A stretch of DNA of 20,257 nt from Purshia tridentata. Lineage: Eukaryota; Streptophyta; Magnoliopsida; Rosales; Rosaceae. The DNA lies in the NCBI GenBank assembly GCA_003254885.1, contig QANT01006532.1, forward strand, positions 1 to 20,257, written 5' to 3'. The notes below the pieces were generated by a model. That model saw only the letters and a program-made list of their open reading frames with translations. It was not told the DNA's origin and made no database searches. Positions 1 to 11,079 of this stretch are shown piece by piece; the first letter of the stretch is position 1; each line of letters begins with the position of its first letter. A program made the translations under genes and the position numbers.

Positions 1-30
1 GCTCACTACTCACTTTGACAACAATATTAG

Positions 31-312
31 GACTTGTTTGGCAATGTTTTTAAAATTGTCAAAAGCTCTTTCATATTAATAAAAGCACTTTTAATATTGT
101 TTGGCAGAAATATAAAGAAGTGTTTCTAAATTATAAAAGCGTTTTTAAAGAGTTTTTTGAGAAACACCTGATAGATGCTTTCATTAAGAAGCACTTCAAT
201 TGCTTTTACATAAATTACTTAAAATTTTTATAAAAATTTATATGTGTTTCTTTACAAAACCATTTTTAGGAAAAATATTACTAAATAAAAGCGCTTTTAA
301 GAAGTAGTGCCA
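31..312 (+). mobile_element. MITE-like non-coding element, copy 1
   Basis: This is an AT-rich, non-coding stretch of about 280 bp. It begins with a GGACTTGTTTGG-like end and is full of short 'aaaagc(a/g)cttt' words. Its whole length aligns by eye with the reverse complement of the element at the right end of the window. Shared landmarks in the same order are ttttaaaattgt, tataaaa(g/a)cgttttt-like text, gaaacacctga/gaaacatctga, cttaaaatttttataaaaat and actaaataaaagcgctt. Terminal inverted repeats are imperfect and the right end looks truncated. No transposase is present, so a miniature inverted-repeat element is the best reading. I cannot assign it to hAT, Mutator or another superfamily. Confidence 0.6.
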
Positions 313-497
313 GCTCTTACTCTCTTCTCTTACCTTATGCACGATTATTTACATCCACAAATTGAAGCAACAACACATGACGCGCTGTTAGTACTCAGTG
401 TTCCGCCCCACCCAATCAAAAATCCCCACGTCCGACGCCAAGGCCATACATTGTCCAATCACCCCATTTATCGTTTTAAACTCCCAAAAACCCAAAA

Positions 498-505
498 TAT
501 AAATA
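498..505 (+). promoter_or_regulatory. Candidate TATA box of the PP2A gene
   Basis: TATAAATA lies about 290 bp before the PP2A start codon. This would place transcription start near 530-540 and give a leader of about 250 nt. The assignment rests only on the motif and its position. Confidence 0.45.
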
Positions 506-533
506 AAAATGAAATCCAAAAAGAGAGTGGCAA

Positions 534-578
534 ATGGCTAAGAGTAAAAAAGAAAAAAGAAATATTCAAAACATCTAA
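534..578 (+). other. Possible short upstream ORF in the PP2A leader
   Basis: An ATG at 534 opens a 14-codon reading frame (MAKSKKEKRNIQNI, then TAA) in front of the PP2A start codon. It would be in the mRNA only if transcription starts upstream of 534, which is borderline given the TATA-like box at 498. Its lysine-rich content may simply reflect the purine-rich leader. Confidence 0.2.
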
Positions 579-601
579 AAAGCCTTGGTTTCTCCACCAC
601 C

Positions 602-722
602 CCTCTCTCTCTCTCTCTCGCTCTCTCCGAGAGTATTGCGAAGACGGAAAAAGGAAAAAGAAGAAGAAGAAGAGGAGGAGCAGAAATCTAGGGTTTTCTT
701 GAGATCTACACAGTTAGGGTTT
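602..722 (+). promoter_or_regulatory. CT tract, GA-rich tract and telo-box motifs in the PP2A 5' leader
   Basis: A CT microsatellite (602-626) is followed by a purine-rich A/G tract (about 640-680), then CTAGGGTTTT (688-697) and TTAGGGTTT (714-722). CT-rich leaders and telo-box (AAACCCTAA) elements are common near the starts of highly expressed plant housekeeping genes. That fits the PP2A gene downstream. Function here is inferred from motif type and place. Confidence 0.4.
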
Positions 723-788
723 CTGAGAACATCTTGATCTGCGAAACGTTGCGTTTTGGGGAAGAGGAAGAAAAGGACGAAGAAGAGG

Positions 789-3700
789 ATGGATTCGGTC
801 CCTTCGAACTCGCACGGGAACCTTGATGAGCAGATTGCTCAGCTCATGCAGTGCAAACCCTTGTCCGAACAAGAGGTACCTCTGCCTCTATTATTCATAA
901 TTTTTTCAAATTATTTTATTCTATTTTCTTTGAACATTTCTTTGAATTTTTTTTCCTGGGAGATTTTGTGCTAAATTTTGGCAAATGAGACGGATCGGGT
1001 TTTGATTTATTAGGGTTTGAGTGGGCCAGATCGAGAAATACTGTGCATTTCTTCGTTTGTACTAATGGGTGTGATCTGTCAATTTAGCTAAAATAGGGCT
1101 TTCAACGGACCGATCTAGAGCTGGGATTTCAAATATATTGGGATTATCGGTGATTGAATTAGATCCATTGAAGGTTTTGCTTATACACTTATTGTGCTTT
1201 TTGAATATCAGATTTACCACTGAAATAAATAATATAAAGGAATGCATGAAATTCTTGGTCGCGCTGATTTATTCTATTCTTAGGCTTGCGTTCTTTTTGG
1301 GCAATGTGGGTCAGATCCCTTTTCTTTGACAGTGCATGTCTCAGCGCATATGTATGTTCTATATGCATGAATTTAAGCATTTAATATTTAAGGAGGGAGG
1401 TTTGTGCGGATATGCATATCCTTCGATTATTTAAATTAATTGTCAACTTTATTTGTTTGTTTAATACAGGTAAGGGGACTCTGCGAGAAGGCTAAAGAAA
1501 TATTAATGGATGAAAGTAATGTCCAGGTGCGCCTTTTTAATTTTTATTAATTTTAATTCCACACAGTGTATAAATACATATAATTTCCCTAAAGCATCCT
1601 GATTGAATAGCTTATGTTTTCAGTTTTTTTTTTTTTTTTTAAAATTTTGACATGCCTTGTGGTTTAACCGATCTTTTTGGTTTTTACACATTGCAGCCTG
1701 TGAAAAGCCCTGTAACTATCTGTGGTGATATTCATGGACAATTCCATGACCTTGCCGAGCTTTTCCGCATTGGAGGAAAGGTATTAGTTCTGACTTAAGC
1801 TAGTACGCCTACATATGTTTTCTTAAAGGATGTCAATATGGTATGGTAACTGCTTCTGAAGAGATGTCATGCCCATGTAATTTCTGAGGTTTGTAATTGA
1901 AGTGCTGTGGTTTTAAGGATCATAAATTTTGAGATTATCTTCATTAAGTCCGAAGTGTGTATGAGGTTTACTGAAAGTGTAAGTGTGAGGCCTAATCATT
2001 GTATGGTAATGTGACTGAATCTTATTGTGATGTTCTTGTCGCCTTATCCCTGTTTTGATGTATTGGGTATTTCACATATACAAAAATGATCATTCTTTTT
2101 TGTTGCAAATTTGTTTGTAGTGTCCAGATACAAATTATTTGTTTATGGGAGATTATGTGGATCGTGGATACTATTCAGTTGAAACAGTAACAGTAAGTAT
2201 GAGTGTTCTTATTTTATACTCCTTTTCCTTCAATAAGATTCAGTTGTAATTTTGGGATTCCCCTCTTTTTAACATTAACAGGAAATTTACTTGAATCTAG
2301 TTGAACTTTGGGGTTTTGATCAATATAATAAATTGCGATGAGAGTTGGATACATGTTCAGCCTGAGCTGTGTAGTGCATTAGTAGCCCTAATATCTGCTA
2401 GTGAGGGAGGCCAGAAAAAAAGGGAAATACATACAAAGATAATGAGACTGGGTCTAGATTATATGGCACTTAAGAAGCTTAATGTGAAGGATTCTTCATC
2501 TTGCTTTCTGGCATTTTTATGTCTATTATTATGCTCTTGACTTGTATATGTATTTATGTGTTTATTCAGCTCCTGGTGGCCTTGAAAGTGCGTTATCCTC
2601 AACGTATTACTATCCTAAGAGGAAATCATGAAAGCCGTCAGGTATATTTTTTCTTCTTGTTATTGTCTCAGCGTTGGGTTATTGGTCCTTTTCTCTCCCT
2701 CCTCTCTCTCTCTCTCTCTCTTCTTCTACACTAAATATAGCGTCATTGTTCATATCAGTCTGGTAGGAGTTACATGTTTGGTATTTTTTGAAAAAGGGGA
2801 AGGGGGTTTAAATATGCTTGTGGTTATCTTTTGATCTCTTTGTTAGCATCAAACTGTTTATGGATTTATTTTTTTCCCCTTTGCAGATTACTCAAGTTTA
2901 TGGTTTTTATGACGAGTGCCTACGGAAGTGAGTTTCTTGGCATAATTTGTTGTGCAGTGACAATTTTGATACAATTAAACTTTACTTTATAGAATTTAGC
3001 TGACCGTTTCTCATGATTAATCTCTTATGCTTTTGAATGGGGTGCTTATGGGGTTGCTCTAGTCACCTAAGTGTGCATCTTTGTGCATTGCAATTTCCCT
3101 GTCCCCCTCATAGATATATCTTATTTCAAGCCTGTAAAGATAACTCATTCTTGTTCTATTTGCAGGTATGGTAATGCCAATGTGTGGAAGATCTTTACAG
3201 ATTTATTTGATTATTTTCCGCTGACAGCATTGGTTAGTATAATCATACATGACATATTTATGATGCTTAAATGGTTAATGTGGGTCAGTAGGCCACTGCC
3301 TCTGCTTTGTTCAAGTTAGTGATACACACAATTGTGAATATTCTTGTTAGTGTGTCTGTTGAAGTAGCCTATGACACAGCCATTCTTAGTGTGGCCATAC
3401 CCATTTTAGGTATTAATTTTACATTGATATGCTTGAAAGTTATTTTTATTTGTATGTGCTATCAGAAAAGGTGATAGCAATTTGGGTTGATTTCTTCGCT
3501 TGTTTATGCTGAACTTTGTTGTGCCTTAGGAGACATCTGCCATATATATATATATATATTGCACATTTTTGTGGTTTTGACTAAAGGTTGTTCAGGGAAT
3601 TGATCAACCTATATTTTTTGTTGATAGCCATAAGTCTCGGTAGTAAAGTACTCTGATTAATTTTCCATCTGCTAACATTTTTTTTCTTCTAATATTTTAA

Positions 3701-4557
3701 GGTTGAATCTGAAATATTCTGTCTGCATGGTGGACTTTCTCCATCCATTGAAACCCTTGATAATATACGTAATTTTGACCGTGTTCAAGAGGTTCCTCAT
3801 GAGGGTCCCATGTGCGATCTTCTATGGTCTGATCCAGATGATCGCTGTGGCTGGGGTATCTCTCCCAGGGGTGCTGGATATACATTTGGCCAGGTAGTTT
3901 ATTTAATTTTTTGTCAAATGAAAAAAAATGCATTTTATTTATCAATTCATATTTGTCCCTTTTTGGGTTGATGGGTTGAAATTCAGTTGGCCTGTCCTTT
4001 AGAGTCCAACGGGCTTTATTGATCTGCTTCTTTGTATTGTTTTAACAGGACATATCTGAGCAGTTCAATCATACAAATAACTTAAAGTTGATTGCTAGAG
4101 CACATCAGCTGGTCATGGAAGGATATAACTGGGGTCATGTGAGTACCTACTCTTATTATGTGGTTGTGTTGGCAAATGGTTTATGTGTGGGAAGGAAAGT
4201 TGTGTAATTATTTTGCTTTCCTTGTGGCAGGAACAAAAAGTGGTCACCATATTTAGTGCACCTAACTATTGTTATCGCTGTGGAAATATGGCCTCCATCC
4301 TGGAAGTCGATGACTGCAAAGGTCACACATTCATTCAGGTTAGTAGTTTTCTCTCTCTATGCACTTGTGCACACGAGCACACACACTTACATGCTGATCA
4401 AATAGTATGATTTTACATTGGGGGTCATGTGCTGTAGTATTTATCTGTCTGCATGGAAAGGGCTTGAAATTATTTTCATCTTGGATTACAGTTTGAGCCA
4501 GCTCCAAGAAGGGGAGAGCCAGATGTAACCCGAAGAACACCTGATTACTTCCTATGA
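789..4557 (+). CDS. PP2A: Serine/threonine protein phosphatase PP2A catalytic subunit (PP2A-3/4 type)
   Basis: This is the catalytic C subunit of protein phosphatase 2A, a dimetal phosphoserine/threonine phosphatase that works with scaffold A and regulatory B subunits in cytosol and nucleus. I read eleven exons: 789-875, 1470-1526, 1697-1780, 2121-2192, 2570-2641, 2887-2927, 3166-3232, 3702-3893, 4049-4138, 4231-4338 and 4492-4557. All introns are GT-AG and the frame stays open for 311 residues. The signatures are complete: GDIHG 58-62, GDYVDRG 86-92, GNHE 118-121, metal ligands D59, H61, D87, N119, H169 and H243, and [11 protein letters not shown] 263-273. The tail TPDYFL ends at Leu311, the residue carboxymethylated in this family, with Tyr309 as the phosphorylation site. 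The N-terminus ([17 protein letters not shown]) and the segment [16 protein letters not shown] match the plant PP2A-3/PP2A-4 subfamily as I remember it. The start is the first ATG in frame with the conserved N-terminus. It looks intact and conserved; which of the two paralogues it matches is uncertain. Confidence 0.97.
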
Positions 4558-5423
4558 TGGAACTGTCGATCAGTTGCTGAATTACCTGCTGCTGCTGCCT
4601 GCTAGAAGGTTTATGTGTTGATGGATCTATTTAAATTTAAGATTATAATTTCACAGTAGTGGTGGTTGGTCGGTGAAGACCATGTAAGATTGCAGGTGAG
4701 GCTTCCTTGAATTGTGCTCAAGTCTCTGCAAAAGGAAGAAGCAGAGGTGGTGACACTGTTGCAGCATATGTACCATTTCCAGCAAACAATGTGGCATCTT
4801 CTGTTCTAATTTTTCTTTTCTTTATTATTATTATTTTTTTTCTCTAGAAGGATGGTCTTTTTGGGGGTTGATGGTCTGTAGAGGGATGATGAGCACACTT
4901 CCTATAATGGGTGTTTTTTATAATTTTTTTTTTTCCTTGGTACGAATGACTGCTAAATGTTCGCCAATAGGTTTATTCTGTTTTGTTTTCAATAGTCCAA
5001 TTTATTCTCTGGTAGTTCTCCCCTTATTTCCTATCTTACAACTTACAAGAACCTTGTTATTTGGTTTTTTTTTCTTCTTTTTCACTTTACTTTTTCCGAA
5101 ATTGGATTGCATTTGATAGGTTGTTCCCCTTGTCGGTATTGATGATTTGCCTCTTAGGAGTTAGGACTCTTTAACTCTTTGGCAAGAGTATTTCTTGAGG
5201 TTTTTACCTTTGTACTTTTAATATTGAAATTGTGGGCTGGGCTCAAGTGGTGGCGGATTTATGCATAAGCAGTCTGGCTGCGGTCATATATCTCTCAATA
5301 GTCGATTAATTTCACGAGATTTTGAAAGATGAACATGAATACAATTTTTACAGAGGTGATCATACATGCCCCGGCAATTTGATATAATTTCAGCTTCTTT
5401 ATCATCGCTTGAAAACCACTTTG
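4558..5423. other. Convergent 3' region between PP2A and phytoene synthase
   Basis: The stretch between the two facing stop codons holds T-rich non-coding sequence that should contain the PP2A 3' UTR and the end of the phytoene synthase transcript. I find no clear AATAAA for either gene and no further coding sequence. Short reading frames here are T-rich and resemble nothing. Confidence 0.6.
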
Positions 5424-7333
5424 TTATTGAGAGAGCAAGCTGTGCGTTCGTAGAGATCTTGTGTATGCCAAAGGCAACATGAGAAGTTTCTTGGCTCTCC
5501 CTACGTATGCTCTCTTTGTCAAGTTATCATAATCATTTTCTTCAATGGCATCCAAGATGTTCCGATATAACAATAAGGACGACCATACCTGCAAAAATGC
5601 AGATGATCAGAAAACAACATTCTGCATGAAAAAAAAAACTATTTTATTCAAGCAGCAAATACAAATTGGCAAGAACTTTTTCCATACATTCATTTTAGTG
5701 TGTCTTTATATACGTACTAGGTGTTGTTCATTAAGGGATCTCAACATCAATAAACTAAAGAGATTCTTTTCTGGTAATCTTAGTATTTTATCAAGTAAGA
5801 TGACTTGTTTTCTAGTATTTGGAATGATGTACTTGGTGATATCAATGGGATCAATTTACCGGCCAACGGCTAGCCTTGTCAAGCTGAGAAGCTCCCTCCT
5901 CTGCCAGGTTGAAATAGAACCTTGCTCTTGTAATCTGTTCTTTCATGAACTTTCTCCATTGGTCAGTGACCTTTCTTGAAAAAACATCCGTATCGCATAA
6001 CCCAAATTGGGCAAGCTCATCTTGGGGAAGATAAACTCTCCCTCGCATAGCACTAGAAAAAGTAACAGCGACATTAAGATGAGAGAGACAAAGTGAGTGA
6101 GGATATTAAAGGTGACCAAATACATATAAAAAGAACTTACTCCTCCCCCACATCTCTAAGGATGTTTGTGAGTTGATTTCCAATACCCAAGTAGAGTGCA
6201 CCATCATATATACTTTGAGAAGAAATCACAGATTCTGGTGCAATTCCCATGACAGGAACACTCATTAAGCCAACAGTCCCTGCTACATAGTAGCAGTAAA
6301 GATAAAGCTCTTGGAAATTCTGATAGCGGCATTTTCTTGTGTCCATTCTCATACCCTCGATCATGTCCCTAAAAGGCTTTGGTCAAAAAAGGATATTCGA
6401 TACATCATACATGCCATGTTTGTCAAAGAATAACTTGAAAACAGTAGCGTTTAGTAGCATACAAAAATTAATAAGCACCTTGATGTCTAAGGGAAAATTG
6501 AAAACGGTATGAGTCAGTGCAGCATCAAGCATGTCATAAGGTCGTCCTTCAAAAATGTCATGTAGTCTCTCTTCCCATCTATCAAGAACTTCAGAGCTCA
6601 TGTGGACAGAGTTCGGACCATCAACCAGTTCATCTGTCCTTCTACACCAAACTGCATTTCATATGCACAACAACACTTGAGAATTAACTTTGAGAAATAA
6701 AGATTGAACTTATAGTTGCTAGATGAATTCCCCTTTTATCTTGATTTATGAACATGATTTTTCTTCATACTAACTAGAGTTGAATTCTTACCGTAGATTG
6801 CCCATATTGCTTTTTGACGCTCCTCTGTCATTAGCAAAGTGCCTGCATCAAGACAGTGCACAAGACATGAATCAAATTAGAAAGCAGTAGCTTGGCCAGC
6901 AAAGATCATGAAATTTATTGTAAATTGCATACTCAGAAATGCATTTAAAAAGTTTGATGAGGAGAATTGAAGAGAAGGGAAATGGAGTTGGACCTAGATA
7001 GAAGGTCTTGGCATATTCAGCACAGATATTCCTGCACCTTTCATATGCTTCTTCAAGAAAGCTGGGATCGAACTGTGGTTCTCTGTGGCCACCTTCCCTG
7101 CTCATGTGGTAAGTCTGACTCTGAGACTGTCTTTGAACAATTTCCTGTACATGCAAATCAGAAATGGGAATGCCTTGTATTGATAATTCAGGTACAGCAC
7201 GTTTGCTTCTTTGCTTGGGAGCTGTAATAACTTCAGCTCTTGTTGTTGTGGCCATGGATTTTCTTGAAAAGCATTTTCCATTGCTCTCTCTGGTGTAAGG
7301 CTTTGCTGCTGTAAATGAAAATGTTGAACTCAT
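5424..7333 (-). CDS. PSY: Phytoene synthase, divergent (PSY3-like candidate)
   Basis: The enzyme joins two geranylgeranyl diphosphates into 15-cis-phytoene, the first committed step of carotenoid synthesis in plastids. I read six exons on the minus strand: 7333-6994, 6842-6792, 6651-6479, 6376-6141, 6052-5860 and 5588-5424. All introns are GT-AG and the frame is continuous for 385 residues. Residues 1 to about 65 are rich in Ser, Thr and basic residues, as in a transit peptide. Both aspartate-rich catalytic motifs are intact: DELVD at 137-141 ([11 protein letters not shown]) and DVGED at 263-267 (NILRDVGED). [28 protein letters not shown] and KRAYVG are also present. The last exon is short and easily missed. 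The TATA-like box at 7413-7406 would put transcription start at or below an upstream in-frame ATG at 7390, so I prefer ATG 7333 (MSSTFSF); the longer form would be 404 residues. Regions such as [20 protein letters not shown] and the C-terminus differ from typical leaf PSY. This suggests the PSY3 clade, but that is inference. Confidence 0.95.
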
Positions 7334-7405
7334 TTGGCACTTAATTCTCTTGCTTCTTTTCAAAAGGTCTAGTAAGCAAGATTGAAACATGAAATGGCTC
7401 TTAAA

Positions 7406-7413
7406 TATCTATA
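7406..7413 (-). promoter_or_regulatory. TATA-like box before phytoene synthase
   Basis: Read on the minus strand, TATAGATA lies 16 nt upstream of the ATG at 7390 and about 73 nt upstream of the ATG at 7333. A usual 30-nt spacing to the start of transcription would leave the 7390 ATG at or outside the mRNA end, which supports the 7333 start. A CT/GA tract (7428-7449) lies just upstream of it. Confidence 0.4.
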
Positions 7414-7449
7414 TGAACACAAGACCTCCTCTCTCTCTCTCCCTCTCTC

Positions 7450-8911
7450 GTGCTAATCTGACTGTAGCGAAGATTTGGATTTACAAAGTTGAATGAAATG
7501 CAGATATGGCCCACTAAGTTCAAGACTTTTACCTCAGTTTCTATCCAAATGTTTCTTGTTTATGGTAAATCAAAAGGCCAAAATATGCTTACGATGGTTT
7601 TTCTTTTTACCTCTCTATGGTTTAAAGAGTGAATATGGTAGATCATACACTGTCATCTAACAAGTTTTAAAAACTGGAAAAAAAAAACCTTGTTGGGAAT
7701 GACGTGTCTTACAAAGACGCTGGCGGTGTCTGTAGCTTATCTACCCACCCCAAGCATTGTTGCCAAGATTGTCTTTTTGTGTAATCTTATAGTGGAATCT
7801 CTAAAACTTATTATACCCCCTTTGAACCCCTTGGTTCATTTTTTATGTTTTGTCGATCTCTAGATTTTAGGTTGGATTTGGGTTCCAAATGGAAGTTAAA
7901 CAAGATTGCACAAAAAGATTCCCACAGCATATAAATAAAAAATGACGAGCAAAACAATGCTGAAGAGATTATATTAATGTCATTTTGTATGAAAGGATGC
8001 TAAAGTCGGCATAGTTACAAACTGCACCGAAAAAAAGTAAAATGAGAAAACCATATGCCTTTTATATATGTAGAGGGCCATATGCATATTATGGTGAGGT
8101 GTGTATATATTGCTTTCAGTTTTCTCCAGTTTTCATGACTAACAAATAAATCATTGGTTCTTGTTGTTTCTGTTGGTAGCTAGAGATGGGGGAAACGACC
8201 ATCATGATTCATGAACCATGGCCTGTCCTTGCTGTCATGGCCATGGAAGAAATTAAGGCTCCATTAAAAGCAATTTTATAGAAAGGATAGGGCAGAATAA
8301 AAAAATTTACTAAATGGTTGGTGGAGTGAACAAGATGGGGGTGTTAATAGCACCACCACTTGACAGCTGGTAATCAAATTGCAAGATTGATGTTTGATAC
8401 AAGAACAAAAACAAAAAAAAAAAAAAAAAAAATCAAAGTTGGTAGGCATATGTATTGGAATTTGAAAAGATCCCATATACAAAATCATTTTGGAAGTCAA
8501 ACTTGTTCAATCATATTCAAAAGTATTATTCTCGATCACTGAGAAGATTGAGTTGATGAAACGCATATTCCATGCATGTGCATCTTTATTATCTTAATGT
8601 GAACATGTTAATCGTGCTTACATTAAATGTTTGCCTTTTTTTTGCCAGAAGAAACACGTTTGGGGTTTTTATATGTTGCAAAGCATAAATTGCATAAAGT
8701 CATGTGTAAGAAATTAAGCAAGATATCAACAAGAAAATGCTAAGAACATGCTTCTTTGATCTTTAGTGATGTGTAACATGCAAGTAATAAGTGTTAGCTG
8801 CAGTTCTTTTTTTCTAATTTACACAGCTGGGTTGTCTCCATTGTAGTTCCTACATCAGCTTGAAAACTTTCCAAATTCTGCGTCTAGCAAAGTGGAAACA
8901 GAGATGATACA
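7450..8911. other. Intergenic region: phytoene synthase promoter and PLAT-protein gene 3' end
   Basis: Both flanking genes run on the minus strand, so this stretch is promoter for phytoene synthase and 3' flank for the PLAT-like gene. It is AT-rich with a 19-base A run near 8413-8431. A TTTATT at 8585-8590 reads AATAAA on the minus strand and could be a poly(A) signal for the PLAT-like gene, 320 bp past its stop. A GCATATTC at 8563-8570 fits the phosphate-starvation P1BS consensus GNATATNC. I see no coding sequence or tRNA. Confidence 0.5.
8563..8570. promoter_or_regulatory. P1BS-like motif (GNATATNC)
   Basis: GCATATTC matches the palindromic PHR1-binding consensus and lies about 1.2 kb upstream of the phytoene synthase start. 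A second match, GGATATTC, is in that gene's intron 3 (6391-6398). Such a short motif is expected by chance at roughly this frequency in AT-rich DNA. The only reason to note it is that PSY3-type genes are reported to respond to phosphate starvation. Confidence 0.2.
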
Positions 8912-11079
8912 TCACTCGTTTATCTTTAGGCTTATTGGCATGGGCTTAAGTGCTGCCAAAACCACAGCAACTTTACATGCAAGAAATCCTATCATCCCAG
9001 CCATGAGTTCTTTGGGCGTCAATACCATTGGGGGATCCCCTGAGCTATACTTCACGGTGAATAAAGTAAAACCAATAGCCAATGCCAGGCCAAATATTGG
9101 AGCCTTAAATCCTCCAAACATTTGGTTGGTTCCTGCGTTACTGGAAATCGAATCGGGAGCAGGTAATCCATCGACAGACCTTTGAAGTTGCAGCAGATAC
9201 AAGAAGCCGCCAACCCCACCTGTTAAAAATGCAAAACCTACATTTTCCCCAGCTGAGAAGGATGCAACAGATGTACCAACAAAGATCAGCATGGCATCAT
9301 AGAGTAGCAAAGAGAACTTCAAATCCACATATTCTCTCATTGTTTCCTCATTTGATATCCCACGGCTCACAAGTAGAGTTGATTCAGGGAGGCTTGTACT
9401 GAACATGGTGAAGGGATCAACCCCAGATAGCTTGGTGACAAGGCAAGGTCTAAGTTCTACCATGGAAATGTCACTTCCCTCTCCAAGCAAGATATCCTCA
9501 GCTTGAAAGTTGTAATTGAAACCAGTATACTCAAGTTTTTGTCCATTTTCTTCTTCCAAATAACTTTGATGCCCACAAATAATAGTCAAGCTCACACTTC
9601 CTAACCTCCACTGACCTGACCTTAGAGAGTTTAAGAAAAATTGTTAGCATGATTTGGTCAGCATGGGAAAATTCAGTCTTCTAAGCTCATAATTTCTAGG
9701 CTTGTAGTAGGCATACGTAGAGACAAGATCACAAATAGTGAGTCTGCTAGGAGTAACACAGATAAATCAGCAGTAATATTTGAGGAAATTCATGCCTTAT
9801 TCAGTGGTTTATACTTGGCCTACAGATACATACTAAACTAATTCTAGTAAAGACTAACCTGATTCAAGACTGATCCAAAAAGCTTCAACTTTTCCAAGTT
9901 TAGGTCCCTCAAAGGTGAACTCATCCACAGAACCTCTTTGAAAGTGAAGTGTGCCATTCTCTGACTCTGTAGAATTATTTGTCATCAAACTCGAGGGTAT
10001 CCTCTGTAATATGGAGTCACCATTTTCGTCTATCACACACAGGAGGATTCCAGCATTCAAGTCAGAGAGACTTGAGCCATAAGTATTACTAGTACCTAAC
10101 TTGACCTTATAAAGAGACAAAGATTTATCATCCCTTAATGACGAGAAAACCTTTTCCGCTGAGGTATCTGTACAGACTTTCACTTCTGTAGCTGGCAAGA
10201 GGCGCGAAGGCTTTGCATAGCCTTGGGGATCTGAAAAAAGAAAGATTTTAGTTTATTAAGGTGGAAACAAATGGAAACAATTAATATAAGGTGAAAAGTA
10301 GCAACATTAATGCCCACATACTCTCTCTCTCTCTCTCACACACGCACTGTCACACACAAACATACACACAGTTTGTTTTAGCTGTAACTGGATTGTATAC
10401 ACACATGTATTTATGTATCACTGCCTAATAAAAGCAAAAAAGTCAAGTTGAAAGACTTCAAATGATGAGCACGTATATGAAACTAGGAGTGAATATCGCG
10501 AATACACCATTTGGTACATACATATGATGTTGCACTCCTACTAGCACAAAACCAAATGGATTTACACACCCAAGAGAATGGCCTCCGCACAATACAAGAA
10601 AACTCAAACCAATTGAATGAATTCTAAATTCTAATAGGCCATACCGTCACATGTTCCAACAAATTACTTAACGGGCAGTCCAAAATCATAGTAATCAAAC
10701 CAAGGCAAATAAGCTTTCAACCCTTTTTGACTTTTAACTTCAAAAGAGGCAAAGAAACTATTATTTCCAAAAAGCAACAGAGCAGCTGAAAATGAGAAAG
10801 ATACAATATTTTCTAGAATATTTCTTTTTAACTTCTCCTGGGTATTCTCAGAAACAAATAAAGAATTTTTGTTTTCTAATTAATGATCAAGTAAGTGGAA
10901 AAGAAATATGTGGGTGTACCTTGGAAATCAGATTGTCTGGAATGGATTTGAAAGCGCTCTGATTTTGTGTGAAGATGAAACCTTGTGGCATGAAATGGCT
11001 TTTCTGGGTTTCCTTTTCTTCTCCTTAGAAAGCTGTGGTGTGTTGCAGAGATTGCATGCCTTAGAGAAATCGACTCCAT
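8912..11079 (-). CDS. Plastid-type PLAT/LH2-like domain protein with C-terminal membrane helices
   Basis: I read three exons on the minus strand: 11079-10920, 10230-9859 and 9615-8912, with GT-AG introns, giving 411 residues. Residues 1-53 are rich in Ser, His and Arg with almost no acidic residues, which fits a chloroplast transit peptide. Residues about 65-195 read as a PLAT/LH2-like beta domain: a Val-Lys-Val strand, then [20 protein letters not shown], then [14 protein letters not shown], where the mature domain's Gly-Trp turn is expected. About four hydrophobic segments follow at roughly 278-299, 302-321, 349-367 and 380-400. I recognise this as a conserved plant protein often annotated 'lipase/lipooxygenase, PLAT/LH2 family'. 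It has no lipase or lipoxygenase catalytic domain, so that name probably reflects only the PLAT part. Biochemical function is unknown to me. Thylakoid or envelope membrane placement is inferred. The start is the first ATG that gives the transit-like N-terminus. Confidence 0.85.
10320..10370. repeat. Compound CT/CA microsatellite in intron 1 of the PLAT-like gene
   Basis: A (CT)n run is followed directly by interrupted (CA)n. It lies inside intron 1 (10231-10919). It is a likely length-polymorphic marker; no function is implied. Confidence 0.8.

Noticed and set aside
756..974. Reading frame that extends the PP2A N-terminus upstream of 789 and runs into intron 1
   Set aside because: It begins at a TTG, not an ATG, and the extra 11 residues are a lysine/arginine run from the purine-rich leader. 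The part past 875 is intron 1, which starts with GTACCT.
7600..7760. Stretch between phytoene synthase and the PLAT-like gene that looked like a diverged repeat
   Set aside because: No terminal repeat, second copy in the window or coding signal could be shown without a genome search.
8390..8440. Long A run with nearby gene-free sequence, considered as a retroposed transcript tail
   Set aside because: No coding or processed-gene sequence precedes it and no flanking direct repeats were seen; it is an ordinary A-rich microsatellite.
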